From: Tautonia rosea
GTDB lineage: Bacteria; Planctomycetota; Planctomycetia; Isosphaerales; Isosphaeraceae
Length of the DNA: 64,000 nt
Direction: 5' to 3'
NCBI RefSeq assembly: GCF_012958305.1
Contig: NZ_JABBYO010000001.1
Location: forward strand, 186,001-250,000
The notes beneath the pieces were generated by a model that saw nothing but the letters and a program-made list of their open reading frames with translations, ran no database searches and was not told the DNA's origin. A program made the translations under genes and the position numbers. Positions 20,985-30,469 of this stretch are shown here, in pieces; within the stretch, counting starts at the first letter, position 1, and every line of letters starts with the position of its first letter.

Positions 20985-22175
20985 TCACTCGTGCTGAGGG
21001 GTGGCCTGGACGCGTGCCTGCCGTGGTTCGAGCCAATCGAGAATCTCCGGGAAAATCTCGTTCGTCGCGTGCCGGCTCCAGACGAGGTCGCAATGCCCGT
21101 AATCGGCCACATGTCCCTCAGACCGTCCGAATCGAAGGAAGGTTTTGTCGGTGCTGCCGATACCTTGATATGTCCGCCACTTCGAATGAAGATCGGCGAG
21201 AATGTCCCCGTCACCCGCGATGAACAGGGTCGGCGTTTTTACCTCGGGGAGTCCCTCGAAGTAGTCGATCGAGCCATCTGCCGACTTCAGTCGTCCCGTC
21301 TCCAGATAGGTGTCGAGCTGTTTCAACGCCCCCGGACCCGGATCTTCCAGGGTCGAACCGTAGAAACGGTTCACCGTTTCGCGGTCCACATTGTCGGCCG
21401 AGTAGTAGAATCGGTCGATCTGGTCGAGTCCTGGTGGTCGAGCGATCGACATCGGTCGCGCGATCCGTCCCGTGCTGATCGCCGTCATCAGCACGCGGAG
21501 ACCGCGATTGGCTCGAAGCATGCGCTGAGCTTCCGGCGATTGGGCCACGCAGGCCGGGCTTCCCATGGCCACGAAGTTTGCAATCCGATCGGCTTGCCCC
21601 GATTTTTCGAGGAATGCGAACATGAGCATCCCGCCGAGGCTATGTCCAATCCAGTTGACCTGTGATTGGCCCGTCTGTTGTTCCACATAGTCGAGAATTG
21701 CGGGAACGTCGTAGAACGCCTGGTGGTCCATGGTCCACTCATCGTTCCCAAGCTCCGGGATGAAGGTTTGTCGCAATCCTGAGTTGACCCAGCCAAGGGT
21801 TCCGTCCCGATAACTCCCGCCGGATCCCCTCATGTCGACGACGAAGACCTCGTAGCCGCGCTCAACCAGTTTCGACGGGAGGTGGCGGTCAGTGATCGTC
21901 CAGAAGGTCCCGTTCAGTCCCAGACCGTGGCAAAGCACGACCGGCAGCTTGCTGGGGTCGGGCCGTTCGGGGTGATAATGACGGATGCCGAGCATCCAGC
22001 CATCAGCCGTTTGTGCAAACCCGTCTGTACACGGCCGCAGGTCTCGGTTCAGGTTTAGCCGCCTCATCGAGGCGCACCCCATCATCCCGAGCAGCAACAC
22101 GCAAGCCGCCAAGGCCGTTCGGACGAGGCGACCCCCGTGACTGCGACCTGGAATCCGTTCCTCAATCATGCGCAT
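20985..22175 (-). CDS. Alpha/beta hydrolase lipoprotein
   Basis: A protein of 396 residues from ATG 22175 (or 394 from ATG 22169; neither has a strong ribosome site). A hydrophobic segment ends in a lipobox (LLGMMGC, then ASM), so it should be membrane-anchored. The body is an alpha/beta hydrolase: oxyanion region 'LPVVLCHGLGLNGTFW', strand 'VFVVDMRGSGGS', nucleophile elbow WIGHSLGGML, acid region 'LFIAGDGDILAD' and late His in 'EGHVADYGHCDLV'. It resembles gastric lipase or PHA-lipase type enzymes ('GHCDLVWS'). An ester or lipid substrate is likely but unknown. Confidence 0.85.
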   Translation of the reverse strand: MRMIEERIPGRSHGGRLVRTALAACVLLLGMMGCASMRRLNLNRDLRPCTDGFAQTADGWMLGIRHYHPERPDPSKLPVVLCHGLGLNGTFWTITDRHLPSKLVERGYEVFVVDMRGSGGSYRDGTLGWVNSGLRQTFIPELGNDEWTMDHQAFYDVPAILDYVEQQTGQSQVNWIGHSLGGMLMFAFLEKSGQADRIANFVAMGSPACVAQSPEAQRMLRANRGLRVLMTAISTGRIARPMSIARPPGLDQIDRFYYSADNVDRETVNRFYGSTLEDPGPGALKQLDTYLETGRLKSADGSIDYFEGLPEVKTPTLFIAGDGDILADLHSKWRTYQGIGSTDKTFLRFGRSEGHVADYGHCDLVWSRHATNEIFPEILDWLEPRQARVQATPQHE

Positions 22176-22372
22176 CGCAACGTTTCGAATGGGCCTTCCC
22201 TGTCCCGACTCGGTCGCGCAACTCGATCCCGGCTTGTTCCACAATGCTCGAAACCATACGATCCAGGCAGAAATTGATCAAGACCAAGCCCGGAATCTCG
22301 CTGATCTGCGCCCTTATTCGAGTTGATCGCCAACCTCTTCAGGGAGTTTGAATCATCGCTGACTCGACCACC

Positions 22373-23152
22373 ATGATCTCCGTTTCATCCGTCTCGAAAT
22401 CCTTTGATAATGGTCAGACCTACTCCGTTTCCGAGCTCGATCTCGATGTCCGATCCGGTGAGTTCCTGGTCCTCCTCGGCGAGTCTGGCAGCGGAAAAAC
22501 GACGACGCTCAAGATGATCAATGGCTTGATCACACCCTCCTCGGGTTCGATCGTCGTTGACGGCTCCGACATCGCCTCGGTTGATCAGGTCGCGCTCCGT
22601 CGGCAAATCGGCTACGTGTTTCAGGGGATCGGACTCTTCCCTCACCTGACCGTTTCCGAAAACGTGGCCATGGTTCCGAGCCTGCTCGGCTGGTCCCGGG
22701 CCGAGCGGTCGCAACGTGTCGACGAGCTGCTCTCCCTCGTCCAGCTAGACCCGGCAACGTACCGATCTCGAGCCCCCTCAAAGCTATCAGGTGGGCAACG
22801 TCAGCGGGTTGGCATCGCCCGGGCCCTCGCTGGTCGGCCCAAGATCGTCTTGATGGACGAGCCGTTTGGAGCACTTGATCCAATTACTCGCGATCACCTT
22901 CAGCTTGAATATCTGAACATCCATCAGAGTCTCGGCCTCACCACCGTGATGGTCACTCACGACATCACCGAATCACTCCTGCTCGCCGATCGTATCGCCG
23001 TCATGTGCAGTGGAACGCTTCGACAGCTCGGAGAACCTGCGGAGTTGATCGCCTCGCCAGGAGATCCCTATGTCGCTCAGCTCATGGAGACCCCCCGGCG
23101 CCAGGCCGATCGCCTGGCGCATCTCATTGGCCAGAATGGGAGGTCATCATGA
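22373..23152 (+). CDS. ABC transporter ATPase, OpuCA/ProV type (compatible solute or betaine/ergothioneine)
   Basis: A 259-residue ATPase with Walker A GESGSGKTT, Q-loop 'GYVFQGIGLFPHL', signature LSGGQRQRVGIARAL and Walker B VLMDEPFGALDP. The 'GIGLFPHLTV' stretch and the partner gene place it in the OpuC/Bil/Egt group of quaternary amine importers. It lacks the C-terminal CBS domains found in osmotically regulated OpuCA, so simple ionic-strength gating is less likely. No clear ribosome site is seen before ATG 22373. The next gene overlaps by 4 bp (ATGA). Confidence 0.9.
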   Translation: MISVSSVSKSFDNGQTYSVSELDLDVRSGEFLVLLGESGSGKTTTLKMINGLITPSSGSIVVDGSDIASVDQVALRRQIGYVFQGIGLFPHLTVSENVAMVPSLLGWSRAERSQRVDELLSLVQLDPATYRSRAPSKLSGGQRQRVGIARALAGRPKIVLMDEPFGALDPITRDHLQLEYLNIHQSLGLTTVMVTHDITESLLLADRIAVMCSGTLRQLGEPAELIASPGDPYVAQLMETPRRQADRLAHLIGQNGRSS

Positions 23153-24729
23153 ATCAGAACCTTGCTCGACAGATTGAAATCCTGCCGCTGAACCTCTCGC
23201 ATCACTTGAAAATCACGGTGATCGCCCTGGCCATCGGGGTGATTGTCGGACTTCCACTCTCCATTCTGATCGCTCGGCGACCGAGACTACGCTATCCGGT
23301 TCTGACCATGATCGGCGTGATCCAGACGATCCCCAGCCTTGCCTTGCTCGCGCTGATGGTCCCCATGCTCGCCATGCTCAGCGACCTGACCGAGCGTACC
23401 GTGGGGACCGGTTTCTCTTTCTTCGGCTTCTACCCGACGGTGCTGGCACTCTCGCTGTATAGCCTCTTGCCGATCGTCCGCAACGCGGTCACGGGTATCC
23501 TCGGGGTGGAGCCGACTCTGATCGAGGCCGCCAAGGGAATCGGCATGACCCCCCGGCAGACACTCTTACGTGTCGAGCTTCCGCTGGCGGCCCCGGTCAT
23601 CGTCGCCGGATTGCGAACTGCTACGGTCTGGGTCGTCGGCACGGCCACCCTGGCCACTCCCATCGGTCAGCGATCGTTGGGAAATTATATCTTCAGTGGA
23701 CTTCAGACCCGAAACCGCGTGGCCGTACTCTTTGGCTGCGTGGCCGCAGCCGCGCTCGCTGTGATCCTTGACGTTCTGATTGGAGCCTTGCAGAAAGCCA
23801 CCGCCGAGCGTCGCCGAGGCATAGCGATTGCCTCGCTGCTGGCGCTTGCCCTGGTGTTCGGCGGAGGACTCGTGGCGCCAAACTTGCTCGCTCACTGGCG
23901 AGGGGTCAACCGATCCGATCAGATCGGAATCGGAGCGAAAACCTTTACCGAGCAATACATTCTTGCGTCACTGTTCGAACAGGTGCTTGAAGACTCGTCG
24001 ATTCCTGCGCGGCGGAACGAAAGCCTCGGGTCCAGTGTCGGCCTCGATGCCCTTGCCCGGAGCGAGATCGATGTCTTTGTCGACTACAGCGGGACCATCT
24101 GGGCCAACGCAATGAAACGCCTGGGGTCTGCTGATCGCGAGACGGTCCTCAACGACGTGTCCGAATGGCTTGCGTCCGAGCTCGGCATCGGCACCCTCGG
24201 CCCGCTTGGTTTCGAAAATGCGTACGCAATTGCCATGCGACGCGATCAGGCCGAGACCCTTGGCATTTCGACCATCGCCGATCTCGCTCGCCACGCATCC
24301 TCGTTGAAGATCGGAGGTGATTACGAGTTTTTCGAGCGCCCCGAATGGTTTGCCATCCAGCGCCTTTACCGACTCGACTTCGAGCGCGAAGTCACGTATG
24401 ACTCGACATTCATGTATGAGGCCGCCTACCGAGGCGAAGTCGACGTCATCTCTGCGTTCACCACCGACGGGCGCATCGACACCTTTGACCTTGTGCTCCT
24501 TGACGACCCGCTCGGTGCCATCCCCCCGTACGATGCCCTTCTCTTGCTCTCTCCCGAAGCTTCCGAACGCGACGACATCATCAACGCGCTAAGTCCCTTG
24601 ATCAACGCCATTAATGATGACCTCATGCGTTCCGCGAATTCCCTCGTCGATCGCGACGAGGACAAGAAAACCCCCTACGCCGCCGCGGCCGAACTCAGAC
24701 GCATGATGAAACAGAACATGACTCCGTGA
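23149..24729 (+). CDS. Fused OpuC-type permease and substrate-binding protein
   Basis: A 526-residue protein that combines the transmembrane permease (residues about 1-220, six or so helices, with EAA-type loop 'EAAKGIGMTPRQTLLRVELP') and an OpuAC-like binding domain (about 260-526, beginning 'IGIGAKTFTEQYILASLFEQ'). A membrane helix at about 222-242 links them. The 'KTFTEQ' start and 'VFVDYSGTIWAN' are typical of the binding domains of EgtU, BilEB and related importers, where this same fusion is known. Ergothioneine, glycine betaine, choline and carnitine are candidate substrates; the sequence does not decide between them. The start is ATGA overlapping the ATPase stop. Confidence 0.9.
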   Translation: MNQNLARQIEILPLNLSHHLKITVIALAIGVIVGLPLSILIARRPRLRYPVLTMIGVIQTIPSLALLALMVPMLAMLSDLTERTVGTGFSFFGFYPTVLALSLYSLLPIVRNAVTGILGVEPTLIEAAKGIGMTPRQTLLRVELPLAAPVIVAGLRTATVWVVGTATLATPIGQRSLGNYIFSGLQTRNRVAVLFGCVAAAALAVILDVLIGALQKATAERRRGIAIASLLALALVFGGGLVAPNLLAHWRGVNRSDQIGIGAKTFTEQYILASLFEQVLEDSSIPARRNESLGSSVGLDALARSEIDVFVDYSGTIWANAMKRLGSADRETVLNDVSEWLASELGIGTLGPLGFENAYAIAMRRDQAETLGISTIADLARHASSLKIGGDYEFFERPEWFAIQRLYRLDFEREVTYDSTFMYEAAYRGEVDVISAFTTDGRIDTFDLVLLDDPLGAIPPYDALLLLSPEASERDDIINALSPLINAINDDLMRSANSLVDRDEDKKTPYAAAAELRRMMKQNMTP

Positions 24730-24803
24730 TGGATACGCGAGTGTTCGCGCTGTCCGATGGATCGCTTCGTTTTGCTGACGATGACTCTCAAGGAGCCTGT
24801 CCC

Positions 24804-25166
24804 ATGACACCCTCAACCTCAGAACAACTGACGAAAAAACGCTGTCTCCCCTGCGAGGGAGGGGTTCCTCCGCTGACCTCCGACGAAGCCATCGCCCTGG
24901 CCCTGCAGGTCGAGGGCTGGTCGATCACCCCCGATGGCAAGCTCATTCGCCGCGAATGGACGGTCAAGAATTTCATGGCGGCCATCGACTTTTTCAACAA
25001 GGTCGCCGCACTGGCCGAGGATGACGGGCACCACCCCGATCTGCACCTCGTCGGCTACCGAAAGGTGGCCATCGAATTGACTACGCACGCCATTGGCGGC
25101 CTTTCGGAAAACGATTTCATCCTCGCCGCAAAGATCAATCAACTGCCAATCGATCTCAAGGGATGA
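24804..25166 (+). CDS. phhB: 4a-hydroxytetrahydrobiopterin dehydratase (pterin-4a-carbinolamine dehydratase)
   Basis: A 120-residue enzyme that dehydrates 4a-hydroxytetrahydrobiopterin, recycling the cofactor of aromatic amino acid hydroxylases. The conserved active-site stretch 'EDDGHHPDLHLVGYRKVAIE' and 'THAIGGLSENDF' are present. Start ATG 24804 has AAGGAG at 24790-24795, 8 nt upstream; an ATG at 24726 overlapping the transporter stop is in frame but has no support. A hydroxylase gene is not in the window. Its last 11 bp overlap the end of the convergent metallopeptidase gene. Confidence 0.93.
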   Translation: MTPSTSEQLTKKRCLPCEGGVPPLTSDEAIALALQVEGWSITPDGKLIRREWTVKNFMAAIDFFNKVAALAEDDGHHPDLHLVGYRKVAIELTTHAIGGLSENDFILAAKINQLPIDLKG

Positions 25167-26223
25167 GTCGGTTGAAGAAGTTTCCAATCCCTTCCCGCAA
25201 CCGGCCAATCGGACCTCTCGGTGGCTCGTTCGGGAAGGGAAGTCCGGGGTCGCTGGGAGTCACCACAATGACGCGCGGCTGAGTCGAGACCGTTCCACCA
25301 ATTGCGACCGTCCTCGGAGACGTCGGTGGACTTTGGAGGCGTGTCAATCGCGGCGAGTCCAGATGATCCGAGGGCGAAACCTGAGCCAGAAATTGACGAT
25401 TAAGCTGGGCGAGATCCTTCCGTAAGCGTTCCGAGATGCTCGGCGCCAGCTCCCCTTCAGTTCGGAGCTGCTCAAGGTGCGCGACGAGGCTCTGTCGCCG
25501 AGGGCCGTGCAAGAGCAACACCGTCCAGGCCCAGGCTTCCCGGTAGTCGGTCGGTGACATCACCGCCACCTGCTCGACCGCTTCAAGACGTTTCAGATCG
25601 GGTCGCCACCCCTCGCGGTACGATCCCGCTAATTTTCGGAAGCGTGCGACGGCCTCAGTGGGGAGCGCCTGCGGTTGCACCTCGAAGTATTCGGCCAGCC
25701 CTTCATCGAGCCAGAGCGGCACATGCCCGACCGCCCGGTGCAGCAAGGCATGAGTCGCCTCGTGCCGTAAGTCTTCTTCCAGGTGGGAGCCCCTTGCCGT
25801 GTAGACCGCGGCCACATCTCCCACCGCCAGAAAAAAAGCCCGACGGTTGGGAAGCTCGGGGTGATGAAACATTAAAAAAGTTGTAAATGCCTGGTTGTCA
25901 TCGAGAATGTAGACATCGATTGGTGGTTCGTCGTCCTCAACCTTCACGCCCAGAACCCGCTCCAGTCGATCCTCCAGCCCCGCCAGCGCCTGGAGCGCCG
26001 GATCGTCCTCAGTCATGGGCAGGTTCGATGCGACCCGAAACGCTCCCACCTCGGCATGATACCGGGTCGGAATCAACGACGTTCCGGTCGCTCCCCCCGC
26101 CCAGTGCCGCGTTGCCAGGGTCGAGCACCCACTCGACATCATCAGCAGAATCAGGACCACCGATCGCACGAGTCTCGGCCGCTCCCAGCAGGGGCTGGGT
26201 TGCGTCGCAGTGTTTCGCCTCAT
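25156..26223 (-). CDS. Zinc metallopeptidase-like lipoprotein (DUF1570 type)
   Basis: A 355-residue protein with a lipoprotein signal (LLMMSSGC; Cys33). The central part holds a gluzincin-type zinc site: His154-Glu155-x2-His158 (RHEATHALLH) followed by Glu174 in 'WLDEGLAEYFE', about 16-20 residues later as in this class. This agrees with the DUF1570 family common in planctomycetes. The C-terminal 80 residues are Pro/Arg-rich and low in structure. GAGGGAGG precedes the ATG. It lies 51 bp downstream of the tandem kinase gene on the same strand. Peptidase activity is predicted only from the zinc motif. Confidence 0.85.
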   Translation of the reverse strand: MRRNTATQPSPCWERPRLVRSVVLILLMMSSGCSTLATRHWAGGATGTSLIPTRYHAEVGAFRVASNLPMTEDDPALQALAGLEDRLERVLGVKVEDDEPPIDVYILDDNQAFTTFLMFHHPELPNRRAFFLAVGDVAAVYTARGSHLEEDLRHEATHALLHRAVGHVPLWLDEGLAEYFEVQPQALPTEAVARFRKLAGSYREGWRPDLKRLEAVEQVAVMSPTDYREAWAWTVLLLHGPRRQSLVAHLEQLRTEGELAPSISERLRKDLAQLNRQFLAQVSPSDHLDSPRLTRLQSPPTSPRTVAIGGTVSTQPRVIVVTPSDPGLPFPNEPPRGPIGRLREGIGNFFNRLIP

Positions 26224-26274
26224 CGATGCCTCCCTCGTCGTCGATCTGCGTTGTTCAATGGGGTGGGTGGGGAG

Positions 26275-28083
26275 TCAGGAAAGTGGTCTTCCCCGTCTCA
26301 GGTTGCGGGCTCGTTTGCGTCGGATTCGCCGCTCGATCCGCCTCCAAACCTGCTTCCAGCGCCCGGCTGCCGATTCGTGCTGCGGCAGATAGGCCCGCAG
26401 CAGCCGAAGCGAGTCGGTTCGGTTCCACTCGGGGTGCTCGGTCAGACTCGCGATCAGGCGGGCCAGATTCTGAATTCGTCGGTTTTTGGGCAGCGGACTG
26501 ATCAACCGAACGCCCACCAGGTCGATCAGGCTCAATCGCGGTCGAATCGCATCAGGATTCCCTTCAATCAAGATGTTCGACGCTTTCAGATCACGATCCG
26601 AGAGACTCCGATCGTGGAGCTCCCTCAGCAGACGGCCCAGTGCTCCCGCCAACCGGCGTCGGGCCGCAATCCGATCCGCTTCGGGTCGTTCCGGAAGGAT
26701 CGAAACCAGGTAATCACTGAGTGTGATCGACGGCTCAGCCTTCACCGTCATCAGAAACGTCTCGCTTGGTCCTGAAGGGAACCACCGGAGACGTCCCGGT
26801 CGGTGATCTCGACCAAGCACCAGCAGATCTGGCGGTGTCGGCAGTCCCCGGCTCCTCAGGTGATGATTCGCTTGCCAGGCCCGCCAGGCCCGAGATGGTC
26901 GAACCGCCGTCAACACCGCTTCGAGCCGCTTCTTGCGGTTGAACCGCTTGTAGACCACTCGCGTCGGTGCTTCATCGACCAGGATTGTCAGTTCCACCAC
27001 GGTGGTTGTTCGAGAATGTTTCAGCAAGACTGCGTCGGGATCGGAGAACGGACCGTCCGGATTCACCCTCAAGCGATCCAACGTCTCCCGATCGATCGAT
27101 CGCGAGGCAACGACCCATCGGTCCCGCTCCCGAATCGCCTGAAAATCGGTGTTCGACCCCACGCACCGCCGCGCCCGACGCCTCCAGAGCCGCTCGGCCC
27201 AGCGACGGGTCAGCCCAACCACCTGCTTCGTGAACGGGCCAAGTTCACCGAGCACCGCTCCTCGCACCTCAACGTACGCACGCAGAAATCGCTGTCGATC
27301 CGTCCGGCTCGCCAGCAAGAGCGACGCATGGTTGAGCCGTGCCAGGTTCGCCGCCGCGGCCTTCGCACTCAGCGGTTTGCCCACCCGCATCGCATCCAGG
27401 TCAATCATCGCCAGCCACGGCTGATCGTCGCCGTCGAGCCGGAGCAGCAAGTTTCCCGGATGAAAATCATCGTGCCTCATCCCCGCCTCGTGCATTCGGG
27501 CGGTCAAGGCCCCGAGCGCCTCGGCCAACCGATGCCGGACGATCACCGCCCGCCGCCGTTCCATCGATGGCAAGACGTCTCGCAGGAACCGATCGAGCGG
27601 GATCGCTTCGGGAATTTCAGGTGAAATGAGCGTGTTTTCAAACAAAAACTTGCGAACCCGACGCTCGCCGAGCGCCACCGGTCTGATGGTCGGCACTCCG
27701 ATCGCTGCGAGTTTCCTCGCCTGTTTTGCCTCGTTCCGTCCTTTTCCCCTTCGGAACCACTGACGCAGCACCTCGCGCCAGGTCGGCACGAGGAATTGTT
27801 TGACATAAACCGGTCCGCTTGGCAGGGCCACTCGTGAGACAATCCGGTGTGGTCCTCGTTTGATCGTCTCCACCCAGCCGTTTGCCCGCCATTCGTCGAG
27901 GCGCAAGGCCCCCTCAGGGGTCAGCAGCACCGATCGCCAGTCAGGGCGAACCCACCAGCCCACCTCGCCGGCATGGGCCCATTGCCAGTCGGGCGGCTGG
28001 AACAATCGTCCTTCCGGTCCGTGTGCCTTCAGCCGCTCGGCGGCGATCCGCCGCGATCCCGTCCCACGATCAACCGTACTCAT
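26275..28083 (-). CDS. Tandem LPS-kinase-like protein (two KdkA/InaA-type kinase domains)
   Basis: A 602-residue cytoplasmic protein with two protein-kinase-fold domains of the lipopolysaccharide kinase (KdkA/WaaP/InaA) kind. Domain 1 (about residues 70-290) has candidate ATP Lys95 (VYVKQF), catalytic loop HDDFHPGNLL (His204, Asp205) and metal Asp in 'MIDLDA' (about 228). Domain 2 (about 345-575) has Lys379 (VVYKRF), loop SDRDLKASNILI (Asp496/Asp498) and 'LIDLVG' (Asp521). Both appear to keep the residues needed for catalysis. The C terminus is very basic. Its ATG overlaps the stop of the upstream glycosyltransferase gene (ATGA). Phosphorylation of a lipid-linked sugar, for example lipid A core, is the natural guess. 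Confidence 0.85.
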   Translation of the reverse strand: MSTVDRGTGSRRIAAERLKAHGPEGRLFQPPDWQWAHAGEVGWWVRPDWRSVLLTPEGALRLDEWRANGWVETIKRGPHRIVSRVALPSGPVYVKQFLVPTWREVLRQWFRRGKGRNEAKQARKLAAIGVPTIRPVALGERRVRKFLFENTLISPEIPEAIPLDRFLRDVLPSMERRRAVIVRHRLAEALGALTARMHEAGMRHDDFHPGNLLLRLDGDDQPWLAMIDLDAMRVGKPLSAKAAAANLARLNHASLLLASRTDRQRFLRAYVEVRGAVLGELGPFTKQVVGLTRRWAERLWRRRARRCVGSNTDFQAIRERDRWVVASRSIDRETLDRLRVNPDGPFSDPDAVLLKHSRTTTVVELTILVDEAPTRVVYKRFNRKKRLEAVLTAVRPSRAWRAWQANHHLRSRGLPTPPDLLVLGRDHRPGRLRWFPSGPSETFLMTVKAEPSITLSDYLVSILPERPEADRIAARRRLAGALGRLLRELHDRSLSDRDLKASNILIEGNPDAIRPRLSLIDLVGVRLISPLPKNRRIQNLARLIASLTEHPEWNRTDSLRLLRAYLPQHESAAGRWKQVWRRIERRIRRKRARNLRRGRPLS

Positions 28084-29159
28084 CGTCCCGTCCCCTCGAC
28101 CCGGCCCGAGGGGAGCGAGCGCCCGACGCCGATCGCATCAAAATGCGGTCGTGTCGGCATGCCTCCCAACGACCCCGTCATCGCGTTCACGAACGTCGAG
28201 GTCCAGCGATCCACCGCGTAGGATTTCTCGACGGTCGCTCGCGCAGCGGCTCCCATGCGTCTTCGCAGATTCCAATCACCGGCAAGCCTCGCAACGGCTT
28301 CAAGCCAGTCGTCCTCAGTGACGGCCAGGATTCCCGAATGATCCTGTGCGATCATTTCCGGATGAACCCCGATCGGATTCGCTACCACGGGGAGCCCTGC
28401 TGCAAGGTATTGCAAGACCTTCAGGCCGCACTTGCCCCGGCTCCACAGGTCATCGGGCAACCAGGCGAGGCCGATGTCGCACTCGGCCAGCGCCTGGCCT
28501 TCGTTTGCGTCCGACCAGGGAACGAACTCGACCGGCAAGGCGCCGAACTCGGGAGCGCGATCGCAGATGACCCTCAGAATCACTCCCGGTACTGCTCGGC
28601 CGATCCGGTCCCAGAGGTCTCGCTGTTGCTCCAGCCCGCGCAGCGTGCTCGACGATCCGATCCAGACCAGGCGGACCGGCGATCCTTCCGCGTGGGATCG
28701 CGTTGGGCAACGGCCCGGATCGATACAGGTCGGCAGGCGCCGCACCGCTTCCGGTGCCGCCCCGGCGAGCAAGGCCCGCCCGACCAAGAAGTCATTACCG
28801 GCCAGCACAACATCGGCCTGACGAACCAGGCTGGCGAAGCGGCGTTCGCGAGCCGGACTGCGCACCCCTTTCGGATGGTACGAATCGCGCCAGAAGACCG
28901 CGTCGTCGAGGTCGAAGATTAATCGACGGCTCGATCGCCTCAGCAACGCCATCTCCCAGGGGTTCAGGAGTTTGCGTTGCAAGATCACGGCATCGAACTG
29001 CCGTGCCTTGAGCAATTGGCGGGGCCGGGCAAGGGCCCCTCGGGCAAGACCTTCGAGGGTTAACGACCATCCGGCCGCTGCCAGGGCCTCCGCAAAGGCT
29101 CGGACTCGGTATCGACAGCAGACGTGGTCGGGAGCGTCGACCAGGGCGAGGACCTTCAT
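28080..29159 (-). CDS. Glycosyltransferase, GT4 type
   Basis: A 359-residue GT-B glycosyltransferase. The N domain begins 'MKVLALVDAPDHVCCRYRV', which is like family 1/4 enzymes that start with an xxYRV element; 'RLIFDLDDAVFW' follows. The C domain has 'RLVWIGSSSTLRGL' and the nucleotide-sugar region 'KCGLKVLQYLAAGLPVVANP' with 'GVHPEMI'. The start is at ATG 29159 with GGGAGG before it; the open frame reaches 29453 but the extra 98 residues are arginine-rich and unlike the family. The coupled kinase gene suggests that both modify the same surface glycan or lipid core. Confidence 0.9.
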   Translation of the reverse strand: MKVLALVDAPDHVCCRYRVRAFAEALAAAGWSLTLEGLARGALARPRQLLKARQFDAVILQRKLLNPWEMALLRRSSRRLIFDLDDAVFWRDSYHPKGVRSPARERRFASLVRQADVVLAGNDFLVGRALLAGAAPEAVRRLPTCIDPGRCPTRSHAEGSPVRLVWIGSSSTLRGLEQQRDLWDRIGRAVPGVILRVICDRAPEFGALPVEFVPWSDANEGQALAECDIGLAWLPDDLWSRGKCGLKVLQYLAAGLPVVANPIGVHPEMIAQDHSGILAVTEDDWLEAVARLAGDWNLRRRMGAAARATVEKSYAVDRWTSTFVNAMTGSLGGMPTRPHFDAIGVGRSLPSGRVEGTGR

Positions 29160-29455
29160 GCCGTCCTCCCTGACGGGACAAAGAGTCGGCCTGCCTTCTC
29201 GAAGACGGGCGCGATCGAGGGGGTTGCCCGCGATCATAGCCGAACGCACGATCTTGCCAAGGCGGATCGTGACAAACTCAGCCTTCCATCGATTCCCAGC
29301 CAGACCGATCCTGCCTCCCCTCCTGCGACGGCCCATTGTCGCGGCCGATCCTCCTGGTACATTCAACAGAAGAGAACGGCCGCGTCGTCCGGCGACCCGC
29401 TCGGGTCGGGTTCGGTAACGACCTTCCCGGCCGATCGACGGATGGAGACGCAAGA

Positions 29456-30385
29456 ATGTCGTTCAATCGCCGTGATTTCGTTGCTGCTGGGCTGGCCGCC
29501 GGCGCTGCCCTGACCGCGGTCCCTCGTGTCTCGACTGCCTCGCAAGCTCAATCCACCGACGTTCCCCATCGCGACTTCCGTCTGAAGTACGCACCGCACT
29601 TCGGCATGTTCCGCAACCATGCTCCCGGCGGAGTGCTCGATGAGCTAAAATTCATGTCCGACGTCGGGTTTCGTGCCCTCGAAGACAACGGCATGATGCG
29701 CCGTCCGGTCGAGGAGCAAGAGGCGATTGCCCGCGAAATGGAGCGTCTTGGCATGGAGATGGGGGTGTTCGTCACCACCGCCAGCTTCTCCGACCCCATC
29801 TTCACCTCCGGCAAGGACGAGCACATCGAGAAGGTCCTTGCCGACGTCCGCAGCGCGATCGAGGTCGCCAAGCGCGTGAACGCGAAGTGGACGACCATCG
29901 CCCCCGGCATCTTCGACCACCGTCTCCCGCTCGACTACCAGACCGCCAACGCCATCGAGCTCCTTCGTCGCTGCTGCGAGATTTGCGAAGCCAGCGGCCT
30001 GATCATGGTGCTCGAACCCCTGAACCACTTCCGCGACCATCCCGAGATGTTCCTCTGGCAGATCCCCCAGGCCTACATGATCTGCCGGGCCGTCAATCAC
30101 CCCTCGTGCAAGATCCTGTTCGACCTGTATCATCAACAGATCAGCGAGGGGAACATCATCCCCAACATCGACGCCGCCTGGACCGAGGTCGCCTACTTCC
30201 AGACCGGCGATAATCCCGGGCGCAAGGAGCCGACCACCGGCGAGATGAACTACACCAACATCTTCAAGCACATCCATTCCAAGGGGTTCGACGGCATCCT
30301 CGGCATGGAACACGGCAACTCCCGCCCTGGAAAGGAAGGCGAGCTGGCCGTGATCAACGCCTACATCGCATGTGACTCCTTCTAA
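29456..30385 (+). CDS. Exported TIM-barrel protein, hydroxypyruvate isomerase / xylose isomerase-like
   Basis: A 309-residue protein with a twin-arginine signal (NRRDFVAAGLAAGAAL). The AP endonuclease 2/xylose isomerase-like TIM barrel follows, with metal-ligand candidates in 'VLEPLNHF', 'LFDLYHQQ' and 'FQTGDNPGRKEP', close to hydroxypyruvate isomerase. Start is ATG 29456; the open frame from 29336 runs through a divergent upstream region. Planctomycetes encode many exported members of this fold; the substrate is unknown and an isomerase or epimerase role on sugars is inferred. A paralogue is at 47530-48429. Confidence 0.9.
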   Translation: MSFNRRDFVAAGLAAGAALTAVPRVSTASQAQSTDVPHRDFRLKYAPHFGMFRNHAPGGVLDELKFMSDVGFRALEDNGMMRRPVEEQEAIAREMERLGMEMGVFVTTASFSDPIFTSGKDEHIEKVLADVRSAIEVAKRVNAKWTTIAPGIFDHRLPLDYQTANAIELLRRCCEICEASGLIMVLEPLNHFRDHPEMFLWQIPQAYMICRAVNHPSCKILFDLYHQQISEGNIIPNIDAAWTEVAYFQTGDNPGRKEPTTGEMNYTNIFKHIHSKGFDGILGMEHGNSRPGKEGELAVINAYIACDSF

Positions 30386-30469
30386 CCGCTCCACCCAGAA
30401 CCCGGCCTCGCGATGCTCCCGACCTCCAATCACGTCGGGAGCTCCGCCCGACCGGCGGAGGATCGCAAG

